A DNA stretch of 10,899 nt, from positions 1 through 10,899 of the forward strand of contig CAJLYN010000058.1 of the NCBI GenBank assembly GCA_905210875.1, written 5' to 3'. This DNA is from an uncultured Bacteroides sp. (GTDB lineage: Bacteria > Bacteroidota > Bacteroidia > Bacteroidales > UBA11471). Position numbers and translations under genes: made by a program. Under the pieces are notes generated by a model. That model searched no databases and was not told where the DNA came from. It saw nothing but the letters and a program-made list of their open reading frames with translations. Below are positions 1 to 9,136 of this stretch, piece by piece (the first letter of the stretch is position 1; the number at the start of each line of letters is the position of its first letter).

Positions 1-842
1 GTGACCGAAACCCGTATGTAACGGTTTTGGGTGAAAAAGATTCGGCCGAACGCCGCATCAATTTGGCACAGTCGTTCAACGGTCTCGGTTGGATATGCGG
101 ACCTCTGGTAGGTGGCTATTTCCTTTTTGCAGGGGAAGATTCAGGAGGGAATATTTCAATGCCCTACGCCATCATCGGCATTTTGGCTCTACTCGTTGCC
201 TTGGTATTTTCGCGGGTGAAATTGCCAGAAATCACGCCAGAGCCCGATTCGAAAGCACAAACCCCAAGCAACACCTCCGGTATAAGCCTGTGGAAACATA
301 AGAATTTCACATTCGGTGTCATCACTCTGTTTCTCTACATTGCTGCACAGACCGGCATCAACAGTTTCTTTATCAACTATGCCACTGAAAATGCCGGCAT
401 ATCAGCCCACGAAGCCTCCATTTGGCTATCATTTGTAGGCATGGGATTATTTACGGTGGGCCGTATGGGAGGTAGTTGGATTATGAGTAAAATTTGTGCC
501 GAAAAAGTTCTCATTGTGTGTGGTTTGGGCGCAAGCATAGCCATGGTCCTGGCCATCTTCACGTCGGGAATGTTGGGCGTCAGCAGCTTCTTCCTCTGTT
601 TCCTTTGCGAATCAATCATGTTCCCCACTATTTTCGCACTGTCTATTAAAGGATTGGGTGAGCAAACCAAAAGAGCTTCATCATTCCTGATTATGTCTAT
701 TGTAGGTGGTGCCATAGCTCCCGTCTTGATGGGTCATATCGCCGATACAATATCGATGTCGATGGCCTTTCTCATACCATTAGGGTGTTTCCTATTCATC
801 TTAGGCTTCGGTATCAGTTACAAAAAACTGATAAGAACATAA
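1..842 (+). CDS. Sugar MFS permease, FucP/GluP family (C-terminal part, 5' end outside window)
   Basis: This is the 3' end of a membrane sugar:proton symporter gene. The reading frame is open from position 3 and runs into the window edge, so the start codon lies upstream; a TTG at 27 is only an internal codon. The first residues read NPYVTVLGEKDSAERRINLA, which matches the conserved segment following the middle of fucose/glucose-galactose permeases. About 280 residues are present, with roughly eight hydrophobic segments, consistent with the last two thirds of a 12-helix protein. A FucP-type segment (LYIAAQTGINSFFINYA) lies about 105 codons downstream of the window start. The family moves fucose, glucose, galactose or related sugars across the inner membrane; the substrate here cannot be told from sequence. 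The gene is convergent with the peptidase gene and ends at a strong terminator. Family assignment is confident; substrate is unknown. Confidence 0.88.
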   Translation, partial: DRNPYVTVLGEKDSAERRINLAQSFNGLGWICGPLVGGYFLFAGEDSGGNISMPYAIIGILALLVALVFSRVKLPEITPEPDSKAQTPSNTSGISLWKHKNFTFGVITLFLYIAAQTGINSFFINYATENAGISAHEASIWLSFVGMGLFTVGRMGGSWIMSKICAEKVLIVCGLGASIAMVLAIFTSGMLGVSSFFLCFLCESIMFPTIFALSIKGLGEQTKRASSFLIMSIVGGAIAPVLMGHIADTISMSMAFLIPLGCFLFILGFGISYKKLIRT

Positions 843-848
843 TAACAT

Positions 849-890
849 AAAAAGAGAGCGGGCTGCGTTTTCGCAGCTCGCTCTCTTTTT
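849..890. terminator. Bidirectional intrinsic terminator between convergent genes
   Basis: An inverted repeat at 851-867 and 872-888 forms a long stem with a TTTT loop and one G·T wobble (about 17 paired positions). It has a T-run on the right and an A-run on the left, so it can terminate the permease transcript (plus strand) and the peptidase transcript (minus strand). It begins only a few bases after the permease stop and sits 22 bases beyond the peptidase stop. Confidence 0.9.
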
Positions 891-911
891 CATTTCAAAC
901 CAAGAGTATTG

Positions 912-2939
912 TTACCATATTACCACCCTCTCTTCAGGTGCCATATACATAGGTTGCTCGGGAGTAATACCGAATGCCTGATAGAAGGTTTCCAAATTAC
1001 GGAGTGCTGCATTTACCCGCCATTTGCCCAATGAATGAGGGTCGGTCTTGGTGCGTCGCAGAATCTCCTCGTCGCGGATATTCGAGGCCCACAGATTTGC
1101 ATACGCCAGGTAGAAACGCTGGTCGGGAGTAAACCCGTCAATCGGAGAAAGGTTCTCGCCGGCTGTGGCATTCTTGAAAGCCGTATAAGCGATACGAAGG
1201 CCACCCTGGTCGGCGATGTTCTCGCCCAAGGTGAAACGACCGTCGGCATGTACCGTGTCGATAACGACAATGCGGCTATACTGGTCGGCCAGAATATCGG
1301 CCCGGAGGTTGAACTGGCGGGCATCTTCTTCGGTCCACCAATCATTGAGGTTTCCATCTTTATCGAACTGACGGCCCATGTCGTCGAATCCGTGGGTCAT
1401 TTCATGGCCAATAACCACACCGATAGCCCCGTAATTCACGGCATCGTCGGCATCGGCATAGAAAAACGGCGGTTGCAAGATACCGGCCGGGAAACATATC
1501 TCGTTGGTCGTGGGGTTGTAATAGGCATTTACCGTCTGCGGACTCATATACCACAGCGACTTGTCGACCGGCTTTCCAATTTTGTCGAGTGTATATGCCG
1601 TCTCAAAACGGGAGGCACTTTTCAGATTTTCCCAATAGCTCTTCTCTGGAGTTATTTCAAGAGCGGTATAATCGCGCCATTTGTCGGGATAACCGATTTT
1701 TACCGTGATGGCGGCTAACTTTTCCAGCGCCCGTTTCTTGGTCTCGTCGCTCATCCATTCGAGCTGCTCGATATGCTGACGCAAGGCATCTTGAAGATTA
1801 GCCACCAGTTTCAACATTCTCTCTTTCGACTGCTGCGGGAAATATTTGGCCACATATATTTCGCCCAGAGCCTCACTCAATACAGCGTCGGTTGTCGACA
1901 GGGAGCGTTTCCAGCGGGCACGGGGCTCTTGCTGACCCGAAAGGGTTTTCCCGTAGAAATCAAATTTGGTTGCATAGAAATCATCGCTCAGGTACGATGC
2001 CGCATTGTTGAGCAGATTAAAGGTCAGATAATCTTTTATCTCCGGCAACGAGAGTTGCGGATAGAAGCGGCTGAAGCCATCGAAGAAGGGCAATTGGGAT
2101 ACATCAAGGTAGCTCAGGCTGTCTACACCCAGTTCTGAAAAGAAAGCCTCCCAGTCGAAGCCGGTTTCACGTTTCAAGAAATCGGCATAGGCCATCTTGT
2201 TGTAATTTCTCATGGGGTCGCGCAACTCTACCCGACCGTATGAAAGACGAGCCAGTTCGGTTTCAATCTTCATCACCGATTCTACGGCCTTTTGGGCCGA
2301 CGCATCGTCGTATCCGGCCAGGCGGAACAGCTGTCCGATACATTTCTGATAAGCCTCACGCAAAGCCACATTGGTACTGTCCGATTCCAGATAGTAATCC
2401 CGGTCGCCCAAGGCTATCCCGCCCTGACTTATACTCAACAGGTTTACTTCACTGTTTTTGCTGTCGGGGCCCACATAGAGATAAAAAAACGGAGCAAGCC
2501 CCTCGGCCTGCAAACGTCCCATAAGTGCCGCAGCCTCGGCAGGGTTGGAAATTCCGTTGATGGCATCCATGTCGGCAGCAATCGGTGCCACCCCTTCGGT
2601 ATTGAGGCGTGCGCTGTCAAGCCCCAGCATATACAGGTCTTTCACCTTGGCGGCAATACTTCCCGGCTGCTGCTCCTTTTCGGCCAGTTCGGTAACCAAG
2701 TCGTGTACCTGCTCTTCGCACAAATCGGCCAGACGGTCGAACGAACCGTAGCGGCTGTATTCGGGCTTCAAGGGATTATTGGCCATCCAGCCACCACAGG
2801 CATACTGATAAAAATCGGTTCCTGGAGCCACGCTTAAATCAAAATTCGACGACGGAAGCGGTTTCTCGCCGTTTTGCCGTCCTGAACAGGCTGTCAGGGT
2901 CAAGGCAGCCATAAACGACAACATCATAGTCTTTTTCAT
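912..2939 (-). CDS. M13 family (neprilysin/PepO-like) zinc metallopeptidase, lipoprotein
   Basis: This is a 675-aa endopeptidase, the usual length for M13 enzymes, which cleave small peptides. The N-terminus is a lipoprotein signal with lipobox LTAC and lipidation at Cys18, so the protein should be exported and membrane-anchored. The M13_N domain spans about residues 35-410 and the catalytic M13 domain about 465-675. Catalytic signatures are all present: HEMTH (zinc ligands H512 and H516, catalytic E513), GENIAD (third zinc ligand E573, D577), the substrate-binding NAYYN (471-475), and DPHSLGKWRVN (H635, R641), equivalent to the neprilysin substrate/transition-state residues. The chain ends in Trp, as is typical. 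It starts 30 bp after the ABC-F stop on the same strand with no promoter seen between, so it is probably co-transcribed. The physiological substrate is unknown. No Shine-Dalgarno is visible, as is common in Bacteroidetes. Confidence 0.95.
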   Translation of the reverse strand: MKKTMMLSFMAALTLTACSGRQNGEKPLPSSNFDLSVAPGTDFYQYACGGWMANNPLKPEYSRYGSFDRLADLCEEQVHDLVTELAEKEQQPGSIAAKVKDLYMLGLDSARLNTEGVAPIAADMDAINGISNPAEAAALMGRLQAEGLAPFFYLYVGPDSKNSEVNLLSISQGGIALGDRDYYLESDSTNVALREAYQKCIGQLFRLAGYDDASAQKAVESVMKIETELARLSYGRVELRDPMRNYNKMAYADFLKRETGFDWEAFFSELGVDSLSYLDVSQLPFFDGFSRFYPQLSLPEIKDYLTFNLLNNAASYLSDDFYATKFDFYGKTLSGQQEPRARWKRSLSTTDAVLSEALGEIYVAKYFPQQSKERMLKLVANLQDALRQHIEQLEWMSDETKKRALEKLAAITVKIGYPDKWRDYTALEITPEKSYWENLKSASRFETAYTLDKIGKPVDKSLWYMSPQTVNAYYNPTTNEICFPAGILQPPFFYADADDAVNYGAIGVVIGHEMTHGFDDMGRQFDKDGNLNDWWTEEDARQFNLRADILADQYSRIVVIDTVHADGRFTLGENIADQGGLRIAYTAFKNATAGENLSPIDGFTPDQRFYLAYANLWASNIRDEEILRRTKTDPHSLGKWRVNAALRNLETFYQAFGITPEQPMYMAPEERVVIW

Positions 2940-2969
2940 AACACAGGTATTGGTTTTTTAGATGATTCA

Positions 2970-4931
2970 TTACATTGTCTCTTTCCGCAACTGTTCGAGC
3001 GTTTCGGTCTGTTCGAGCCACAACTCGGTGAGTGCATCGGCATCTTTTTTCAGTGCACCGTGCTTCATGCACAGGTCAATATCGGCCATGCCTTCGGGGG
3101 TTGCCAGCCGGGCCTCTATTCCGGCTATCTCTGCTTCGAGTTTGGCCAGCCGCTGCTCAGTATCGGCAACAGCACGCTCCTGCCGTTTCACCTTCTTCTG
3201 CGCTTCCTTGCGGGCTTCAAAGGCCAACTTATTGTCGGTCGTTGTTTGCACAGAATTTTTTACCACAGTATTGGGCTGCGACTTTTCGGCAGGTTTGTTT
3301 TTCACTTCAAGCTCCTTCAACGACGACATCTTCTTGGCGGCCAAGAAGTCGTATATACCACCGAGGTGCTCCCGCACTCGCTGTTGCCCAAACTCATACA
3401 CCTTTGAAACCAGGCCGTCGAGAAAATCCCGGTCGTGCGACACGACAATCAATGTACCGTCGAACTCCTTCAACGCCTGCTTCAAGACATCTTTGGTACG
3501 CATATCGAGGTGGTTGGTGGGCTCGTCGAGAATCAGCAGATTCACCGGTTCGAGCAAGAGGCGTATCATCGCCAGTCGGGTTTTCTCTCCACCCGACAAG
3601 ACCTTTACTTTCTTTTCAGAGGCCTCGCCTCCAAACATGAAAGCCCCCAGTATGTCGCGTATCTTAGTGCGAATATCTCCCACTGCCACACGGTCTATCG
3701 TATCGAATACAGTAAGCGACTCATCGAGCAGCTGTGCCTGATTCTGCGCGAAGTAACCGATTTTTACATTGTGGCCTATTTTCAACTCTCCATCGTAGGG
3801 AATTTCCCCCATGATACACTTTACGAGGGTCGACTTACCTTCGCCGTTTTTACCCACGAAGGCCACCTTTTCGCCCCGTTTAATCGTAAAATCGGCATGC
3901 GCAAAAACAACATGGTCGCCATAGCTTTTACCCAAATCTTTGGCAATGACCGGATAGTCGCCCGAACGGGGAGCGGGCGGGAAACGCAACCGCAGCCGTG
4001 AATTGTCGACCTCGTCGACCTCGATGCGTTCTATCTTTTCGAGTTGTTTGATGCGCGATTGCACCTGCACCGACTTGGTAGCCTTGTACCGGAAACGTTC
4101 GATAAAAGCCTCCGTGTCCTGTATCTGTTTCTGCTGGTTTTCATAAGCCCGCTGCTGCTGTTCAAGCCGTTCGGCCCGCAACTGCACATATTTGGAATAG
4201 TTAACCCGGTAATCATATATGTGACCGAGCGAAATCTCTATCGTGCGATTGGTTACATTATCGATAAAAGCCCGGTCGTGCGATACCAGCACCACCGCAT
4301 TGGCCCGCGTGGCCAGGAATGTTTCGAGCCACTGAATCGACTCGATGTCGAGGTGGTTGGTCGGCTCGTCGAGCAACAACACGTCGGGCCGCTGCAACAG
4401 CAGCTTGGCCAGCTCTATGCGCATACGCCAACCGCCACTAAACTCCGAGGTGGGCCGGTCGAAATCGGAACGCAGGAATCCCAGACCCAACAGTGTCTTC
4501 TCTATCTCGGCCAGGTAATTGCCCGAGCCCGACAAGGCAAGTTGTTCGCTCACCTGTGAAATGCGGTCGATCAACTCCTGGTAGCCATCGCTCTCATAGT
4601 CGGTCCGCTCGGCCAGTTCGGCATTCATCTGATCGAGACGCTCCTGCATCTCCTGGATATGCGAGAAAGCCAAAGCCGCCTCTTCGGTAACCGTTCGGCT
4701 GTCGGAGAGCTGCATCTGCTGCGGCAGATAGCCTATGGTTATATCCTTCGGCCTATTCACCACCCCCGAGGTAGGCTGTTGCAAGCCGGCGATAATTTTG
4801 AGCATGGTCGACTTGCCCGCGCCATTTTTTCCCACCAGAGCAATGCGGTCGCGCTTGTTGATGACATACGTTATCTTATCGAGTAAGGTGAAGCCACCAA
4901 ACTCCACGGTCAAACCTTCTATTGAAATCAT
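2970..4931 (-). CDS. ABC-F family ATPase (YheS/YdiF/Uup-like), ribosome-associated type
   Basis: This is a 653-aa soluble protein with two ABC ATPase domains and no membrane segment, the hallmark of ABC-F proteins, which act on the ribosome (translation factors or antibiotic protection) rather than in transport. Domain 1 has Walker A GKNGAGKST (34-42), signature EFSGG (163-167), Walker B ending in catalytic E189 and switch H218. The interdomain linker, about 230-320, is rich in charged and Gln residues and probably helical. Domain 2 has GKNGEGKST (360-368), LSGGE (445-449), E470 and H499. A charged C-terminal coiled coil covers about 570-653, as in Uup/YheS-type proteins. First gene of a likely unit with the M13 peptidase. 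A GAAGG nine bases before the ATG and an upstream promoter-like element support the start. Housekeeping role is more likely than resistance, but sequence alone does not decide this. Confidence 0.93.
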   Translation of the reverse strand: MISIEGLTVEFGGFTLLDKITYVINKRDRIALVGKNGAGKSTMLKIIAGLQQPTSGVVNRPKDITIGYLPQQMQLSDSRTVTEEAALAFSHIQEMQERLDQMNAELAERTDYESDGYQELIDRISQVSEQLALSGSGNYLAEIEKTLLGLGFLRSDFDRPTSEFSGGWRMRIELAKLLLQRPDVLLLDEPTNHLDIESIQWLETFLATRANAVVLVSHDRAFIDNVTNRTIEISLGHIYDYRVNYSKYVQLRAERLEQQQRAYENQQKQIQDTEAFIERFRYKATKSVQVQSRIKQLEKIERIEVDEVDNSRLRLRFPPAPRSGDYPVIAKDLGKSYGDHVVFAHADFTIKRGEKVAFVGKNGEGKSTLVKCIMGEIPYDGELKIGHNVKIGYFAQNQAQLLDESLTVFDTIDRVAVGDIRTKIRDILGAFMFGGEASEKKVKVLSGGEKTRLAMIRLLLEPVNLLILDEPTNHLDMRTKDVLKQALKEFDGTLIVVSHDRDFLDGLVSKVYEFGQQRVREHLGGIYDFLAAKKMSSLKELEVKNKPAEKSQPNTVVKNSVQTTTDNKLAFEARKEAQKKVKRQERAVADTEQRLAKLEAEIAGIEARLATPEGMADIDLCMKHGALKKDADALTELWLEQTETLEQLRKETM

Positions 4932-4981
4932 AATCGTGTACCTTCATTTATACCGTAACACACGGTCGTTTCAAAACACGA

Positions 4982-4989
4982 CAAAGGTA
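4982..4989 (-). promoter_or_regulatory. Bacteroidetes -7 promoter element for the ABC-F/peptidase unit
   Basis: Read on the minus strand this is TACCTTTG, an exact fit to the Bacteroidetes -7 consensus TAnnTTTG. It would place transcription start near 4975, about 45 bases before the ABC-F start codon. No convincing -33 TTG was found at the expected distance (only a TGTG-like stretch near 5010), so this rests mainly on the -7 box and its position. Confidence 0.5.
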
Positions 4990-5133
4990 CACATTTTTAC
5001 CCGAAGACGACACACCCTCCCCGCCTATCGAGAATTTATTCCCGAAAAACTCCCGGAACACCTTGAATACAACAGATGAGAGCTCAAAAGCGAATGCACC
5101 ATAGAGATTGCCCGAATATTCTCCGGAGGGAAA

Positions 5134-5148
5134 GACCGTCAATCGGTC
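5134..5148 (-). terminator. Weak hairpin after the restriction-modification operon
   Basis: A perfect 5-bp inverted repeat, GACCG and CGGTC with a 5-base loop, lies 40 bases beyond the stop of the 1315-aa gene. On the minus strand it is followed by TTTCCC, a very short T-run. It could be a weak terminator for the operon, but the stem is short and the call is tentative. Confidence 0.25.
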
Positions 5149-5187
5149 ATGTTTATGTTTCTTGTCCCACAGCCGCATCATGCAACA

Positions 5188-8100
5188 TTACATGGGTTTA
5201 ATCTTGGACTCAATAAAGTCAATCTCTTCGGCCGTTAAACCATATTTCGCATAAAGCTCTGCATCTGTCCATGATTTTGAGAAATCTTGCAGCGGAATGA
5301 ATCGGTAGGTCTTGCTCGTACCATGCTGACTTATTTTTGCCAGACTCAATAAAAATCGCGCGAACCGAGTTCTCAGATAATTGGAGAGATTTGAGGCTTT
5401 TTCTTGAGTCAAATCTAATTCTGCACCAACAACAAGGTAAGTTTCTGTACAAATAGTTCCTGGAGCTCCAACGAATGAATTTTGATTGTCATCATTCAAT
5501 TCTGTTCCAATATTATTTGATTCAGGCACATACACTTTCCACTTATCAATCCATTCCGGATGTGAGTGAATTTCGGATAATTCAATATATCCAATTCGAG
5601 CTGCTTTCCCATAACATAAGATAGGAATATCCATATTATCCCGTGTATCGTGGAAAATAGAGGTTTTGATAATTTGACTCTCAAAGCCAAAGGGCTTTCT
5701 AGCAGATATAATTATACTTATTGATTGAAAGTGTATGGCATTTACGACTTTATCTAATATGTCGATAGCCTGGCTATCTCTTACAAAAATATCCAGATCA
5801 TCAGTTTTCAGAGATCGTTGTGCGGTATGAGAATAATTCTCATAGTGAGTAACAACCTTTACTTTATGCTCGGTATTATCATAATTAGCATTTCGCATAA
5901 AATAGCAGACACCTCCACGATTATTCGTATTGGGAAAAACGTCCTCCGGGTGCATAAAATCATGCAATTCAGCAATGTGTTTGTCATTCAACATTGCGTT
6001 TCGGAATTCATCCAGTCCTTTCCCGCCAGCCATCCAACGTGAAGGCATGATGATACATAAATAAGTTGAGCCCACCTCTTTAGATACATTGACAAATTGA
6101 TTGTAAATAGGCTTAGCACTGGCTCCTGCTCCTCCGTCGCTTTCCTGGTATGGAGGATTACCAATGACGACATCAAATTTCATATCTGTTAATTGCTTTA
6201 TTATCTCATTATTATTTTCGCCAATCAAGTCATACGACGTAAAATCGGCATAGATGTTTTCTACCGGCATTCCGAGCAAGGTGTAAACCTTACGTGTAAA
6301 TTCGTAGGCCAAGGTCGAGGTCGCAATTGCATATAATCCCGGCTTGACCTTCTCGCCGAATCTTCGATACAACGCAACGGAAAACTCTCCCTCTTTGGAG
6401 GCTATATCGAGAAATTTGGCATCCGCCTTCTCGTTCAACTCTTCGAAAGGCAGGATAGCTACCATTTCGTCGGCGACCTTCGCAGGGGTAACAATCTCAG
6501 AATCGGACAAACGTCCGAACCGGCGCATGGCTATCTCGACCCGCTCCATGGGGTGAAGTGCAGCATCGCGAATCAGATCGTTGGTATTCTCGATCTTATA
6601 GTCGAGATCTCGCAAAATAAACGGATTGCTCTTCTTCTGGATTAACTCCAAAACCTTTCTGTCCAGACCGAGATGGTTGGCAATTCGCCGGTTGTCCGCT
6701 GTCGCCGGGATAGCGGCAATCACCTCATCCAACGATTTGACGATCGAATCCGTCAGGAAGGCAAAGAAGAGAATGCGCGCATAATAGGCGGCAAGCCGTT
6801 TGTCGAGTTTGTCGTCCGCCTCTACCGGGTTTGGGCTATCGGGTTGCTGATTGGGTTCATCGGTGGGTTCTGCATCTCTGTTTTCAGGCCCTTCCGGTGC
6901 ATCGGATATGTCTGGTGTATCAAGGTCATCACCCTTACCTTTTGTTGATTTCGTCATAAACCCACTCTTTGCATCGATAGGAGCAATACCCCGAATAACT
7001 TTGAGAATTTCGGTGTCTTCCAACAAAATGCTGTCGGTCGGGATCTCCGATGCCTCGTCCAATACGCTGCGATTTCTGGAATATTCTCGAACCGCATCTG
7101 TAATATTGGTCGGAGTCACTTCCTGCAGTTTATGCTTGTTCATCACGATGATGGGAGAGATCGCCAACTCTTTTGCGATACGTTCTCTCAAACCTGCATT
7201 ACCCTGAACCTCCGTATTGACATTGTAGAACTGCGATTTCAGCTCCTGCAACCGAAACATACGGTTCGGATCGAAATCCACCAACAATGTCTGCGGTTTC
7301 ATGTTGTATTTGATGGTTCGGCCGCTTTCGTCCTTGAAGGTGGTAACGTATTGATTCTGCAGACGGAATATTGCCTGGTCGTATTCCTGCGGAGATGCCG
7401 TTCCCTTGAGATAAAGCATCGTGTCCCATTGCGGCACGGTCGTTCCGGTCAACATTCGGTTAACGGTCAACGTCAGGGTCTTGCGTCCTTTTTCTTCGCA
7501 AGCCTTGATCGTCCCTTTGACTATATCCGTAGTCGGGTATTTACGCGCTTCGTCAAAACCTGCAATGTTGATAACGTCGTAGTCCCGCAGATTTTTGAAT
7601 CGATTCTTTTCTCGTTGAATCAATGCGGCCATGGCATCGCAGGAGGCACGGAAAGGCAACACGACAACTATATGGCGGCACATCTTCCCCTCCTTGATTT
7701 TGTCGTAATCGAGAAAGCCGAGCAGATTCTCATCTTCTTTCGTACCATCGATTACCTCCAGCAAATCCAGAATCTCGGGTTCGTGTAAAAATTGCCGATG
7801 GCTGCCATCTCTTTTAAGCGTCATCGAGTGAGGCCGGAACAACTCGGAAAATGCATGGGTAATGCCCTTTTTGCGCAATTCCTCCATCTTTCGCACGGAA
7901 GAGTCATTCGGATTGAACGCAAAGCGAATCATCTGCGGGAACCCATAATAAGGATTGTCCCATTCGTTGCAATCATCTTCTTTGAGGTGTTCGTCGTCCC
8001 ACTGTTTCTGCGCGTCGATAATGTCCGTAAACTGAACAAAGGCAATGATGTCCTCCTTTTTGAATTCATCGCTCATCAAAATACGGTATGGCGTACCGGA

Positions 8101-9135
8101 AAGATGAATGCGAATCTTCGCATTCAAGACTTTGACAGCCTCGTCTACCTGATCGAGCGTTTCAAAACCATCGACACTTTGCAGCTCTTTCTCAATCTGA
8201 GCTTCTTTGAGATTGCATTGTCTCAGGACCTTTCCGTAGGAAGCGCCACGAGCTCCGTAATGTGTTTCATCAACGATCAGCAAATCAATCTGATGTTCAA
8301 AAACCTCTTTATGTTTTGCCTTGATCTCATCACCCTGCAAATCTTGCAATGTCAGGCATATTGCCACCTTTCCACCGGCTGCAAGAGAGTTTGCAACAGC
8401 TCTTTCATCATTTAGCAATGATTTGCTGGTCAGAAATGTATACTCGGCAAAGTAAACATGGCTCTCAACCGTCCTTTTCCACTCTTCCAAGACGTCGCCT
8501 TTAGCGGAAACGATAACCACAATTTTCGCATCCATCTCTTTGGCGCAGCACATGGCTGTGAATGACTTGCCAAACCGCATTACGGCATACAACAGAAGAT
8601 TGGTACGCCCGGCAGCCACTGCATTTCTGAAGTTGTCAATGACCTGCTGCTGGTTGGCACGAGGAGGATAGCTTTCCGTTCGCTCGTAGTTAAATGTTTG
8701 AGGTAGGCGATCCGGAGAATAAAACTGATATTTGCCGTTTTTCTCCCGTGCGCTTTGACAGATGTCCGATATAGCCTCTTCCAGATCTGCGGTTGTTGCC
8801 CCTTCAAAGAACTCCTTTGAATAGTAAGGCAGATGCCCAATCGTATCCGGCTGCAATCGTGCCCTACCTTTTTCCTGTTCCAGAAAAGTATGGACTGCAA
8901 AATCACGGAAAATAGTCTCTTCGTCTATCTGTGCCGAATGTTCATACTTCTGTATCAGATTGGGAAAAATCTTTCTCCATTCGTCCAAACGCACACGTAC
9001 ACCTCGGGCCGTGTCGCCGACCTTCAGATAGTTGGGAACCGTTTCGGTTGAGAAGGCATAGATATGTGGCTCTACCCGCCCTACAATCAAACCATCAAGA
9101 AGCGTCGTGTCTATTTTTAGATTTGCGTCTGCCAT
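5188..9135 (-). CDS. Single-chain restriction-modification enzyme: GIY-YIG-like nuclease, SF2 helicase, N6-adenine methyltransferase, specificity region
   Basis: A 1315-aa protein with several enzyme domains. Residues 1-115 resemble the T5orf172 branch of GIY-YIG nucleases: IYAF (25-28), YLKVGDT (36-42), R49, an H82 region and KEFF (107-110, candidate metal-binding E108). Residues about 155-640 form an SF2 helicase/translocase: ATP-binding MRFGKS (186-191), DETH (289-292), SGTP (346-349), GTTVP (564-568) and QAIFRLQ (587-593). A Pro/Asp/Glu-rich linker spans about 735-775. The methyltransferase follows: VTP (882-884), a divergent motif I FLDIASKEGEF (908-918) and catalytic NPPY (993-996). About 1100-1290 has no motif and probably reads the DNA target. 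The order resembles type ISP enzymes (LlaGI/LlaBIII) with a different nuclease. Expected role: cutting unmethylated phage or plasmid DNA and methylating host DNA. It follows its partner by one base. Domain calls are strong for helicase and methyltransferase, moderate for the nuclease. Confidence 0.87.
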   Translation of the reverse strand: MADANLKIDTTLLDGLIVGRVEPHIYAFSTETVPNYLKVGDTARGVRVRLDEWRKIFPNLIQKYEHSAQIDEETIFRDFAVHTFLEQEKGRARLQPDTIGHLPYYSKEFFEGATTADLEEAISDICQSAREKNGKYQFYSPDRLPQTFNYERTESYPPRANQQQVIDNFRNAVAAGRTNLLLYAVMRFGKSFTAMCCAKEMDAKIVVIVSAKGDVLEEWKRTVESHVYFAEYTFLTSKSLLNDERAVANSLAAGGKVAICLTLQDLQGDEIKAKHKEVFEHQIDLLIVDETHYGARGASYGKVLRQCNLKEAQIEKELQSVDGFETLDQVDEAVKVLNAKIRIHLSGTPYRILMSDEFKKEDIIAFVQFTDIIDAQKQWDDEHLKEDDCNEWDNPYYGFPQMIRFAFNPNDSSVRKMEELRKKGITHAFSELFRPHSMTLKRDGSHRQFLHEPEILDLLEVIDGTKEDENLLGFLDYDKIKEGKMCRHIVVVLPFRASCDAMAALIQREKNRFKNLRDYDVINIAGFDEARKYPTTDIVKGTIKACEEKGRKTLTLTVNRMLTGTTVPQWDTMLYLKGTASPQEYDQAIFRLQNQYVTTFKDESGRTIKYNMKPQTLLVDFDPNRMFRLQELKSQFYNVNTEVQGNAGLRERIAKELAISPIIVMNKHKLQEVTPTNITDAVREYSRNRSVLDEASEIPTDSILLEDTEILKVIRGIAPIDAKSGFMTKSTKGKGDDLDTPDISDAPEGPENRDAEPTDEPNQQPDSPNPVEADDKLDKRLAAYYARILFFAFLTDSIVKSLDEVIAAIPATADNRRIANHLGLDRKVLELIQKKSNPFILRDLDYKIENTNDLIRDAALHPMERVEIAMRRFGRLSDSEIVTPAKVADEMVAILPFEELNEKADAKFLDIASKEGEFSVALYRRFGEKVKPGLYAIATSTLAYEFTRKVYTLLGMPVENIYADFTSYDLIGENNNEIIKQLTDMKFDVVIGNPPYQESDGGAGASAKPIYNQFVNVSKEVGSTYLCIIMPSRWMAGGKGLDEFRNAMLNDKHIAELHDFMHPEDVFPNTNNRGGVCYFMRNANYDNTEHKVKVVTHYENYSHTAQRSLKTDDLDIFVRDSQAIDILDKVVNAIHFQSISIIISARKPFGFESQIIKTSIFHDTRDNMDIPILCYGKAARIGYIELSEIHSHPEWIDKWKVYVPESNNIGTELNDDNQNSFVGAPGTICTETYLVVGAELDLTQEKASNLSNYLRTRFARFLLSLAKISQHGTSKTYRFIPLQDFSKSWTDAELYAKYGLTAEEIDFIESKIKPM

Positions 9136-9136
9136 A

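Noticed and set aside
1035..1718. Long plus-strand open frame opposite the M13 peptidase gene
   Set aside because: It is an antisense shadow of a clearly real gene with complete catalytic motifs; no independent support. The same holds for the plus-strand frames opposite the ABC-F and large enzyme genes.
4948..5181. 77-codon open frame on the minus strand between the large enzyme and the ABC-F gene
   Set aside because: It covers the ABC-F -7 promoter element, has no ribosome binding site, and its protein shows no recognisable motif; most likely chance.
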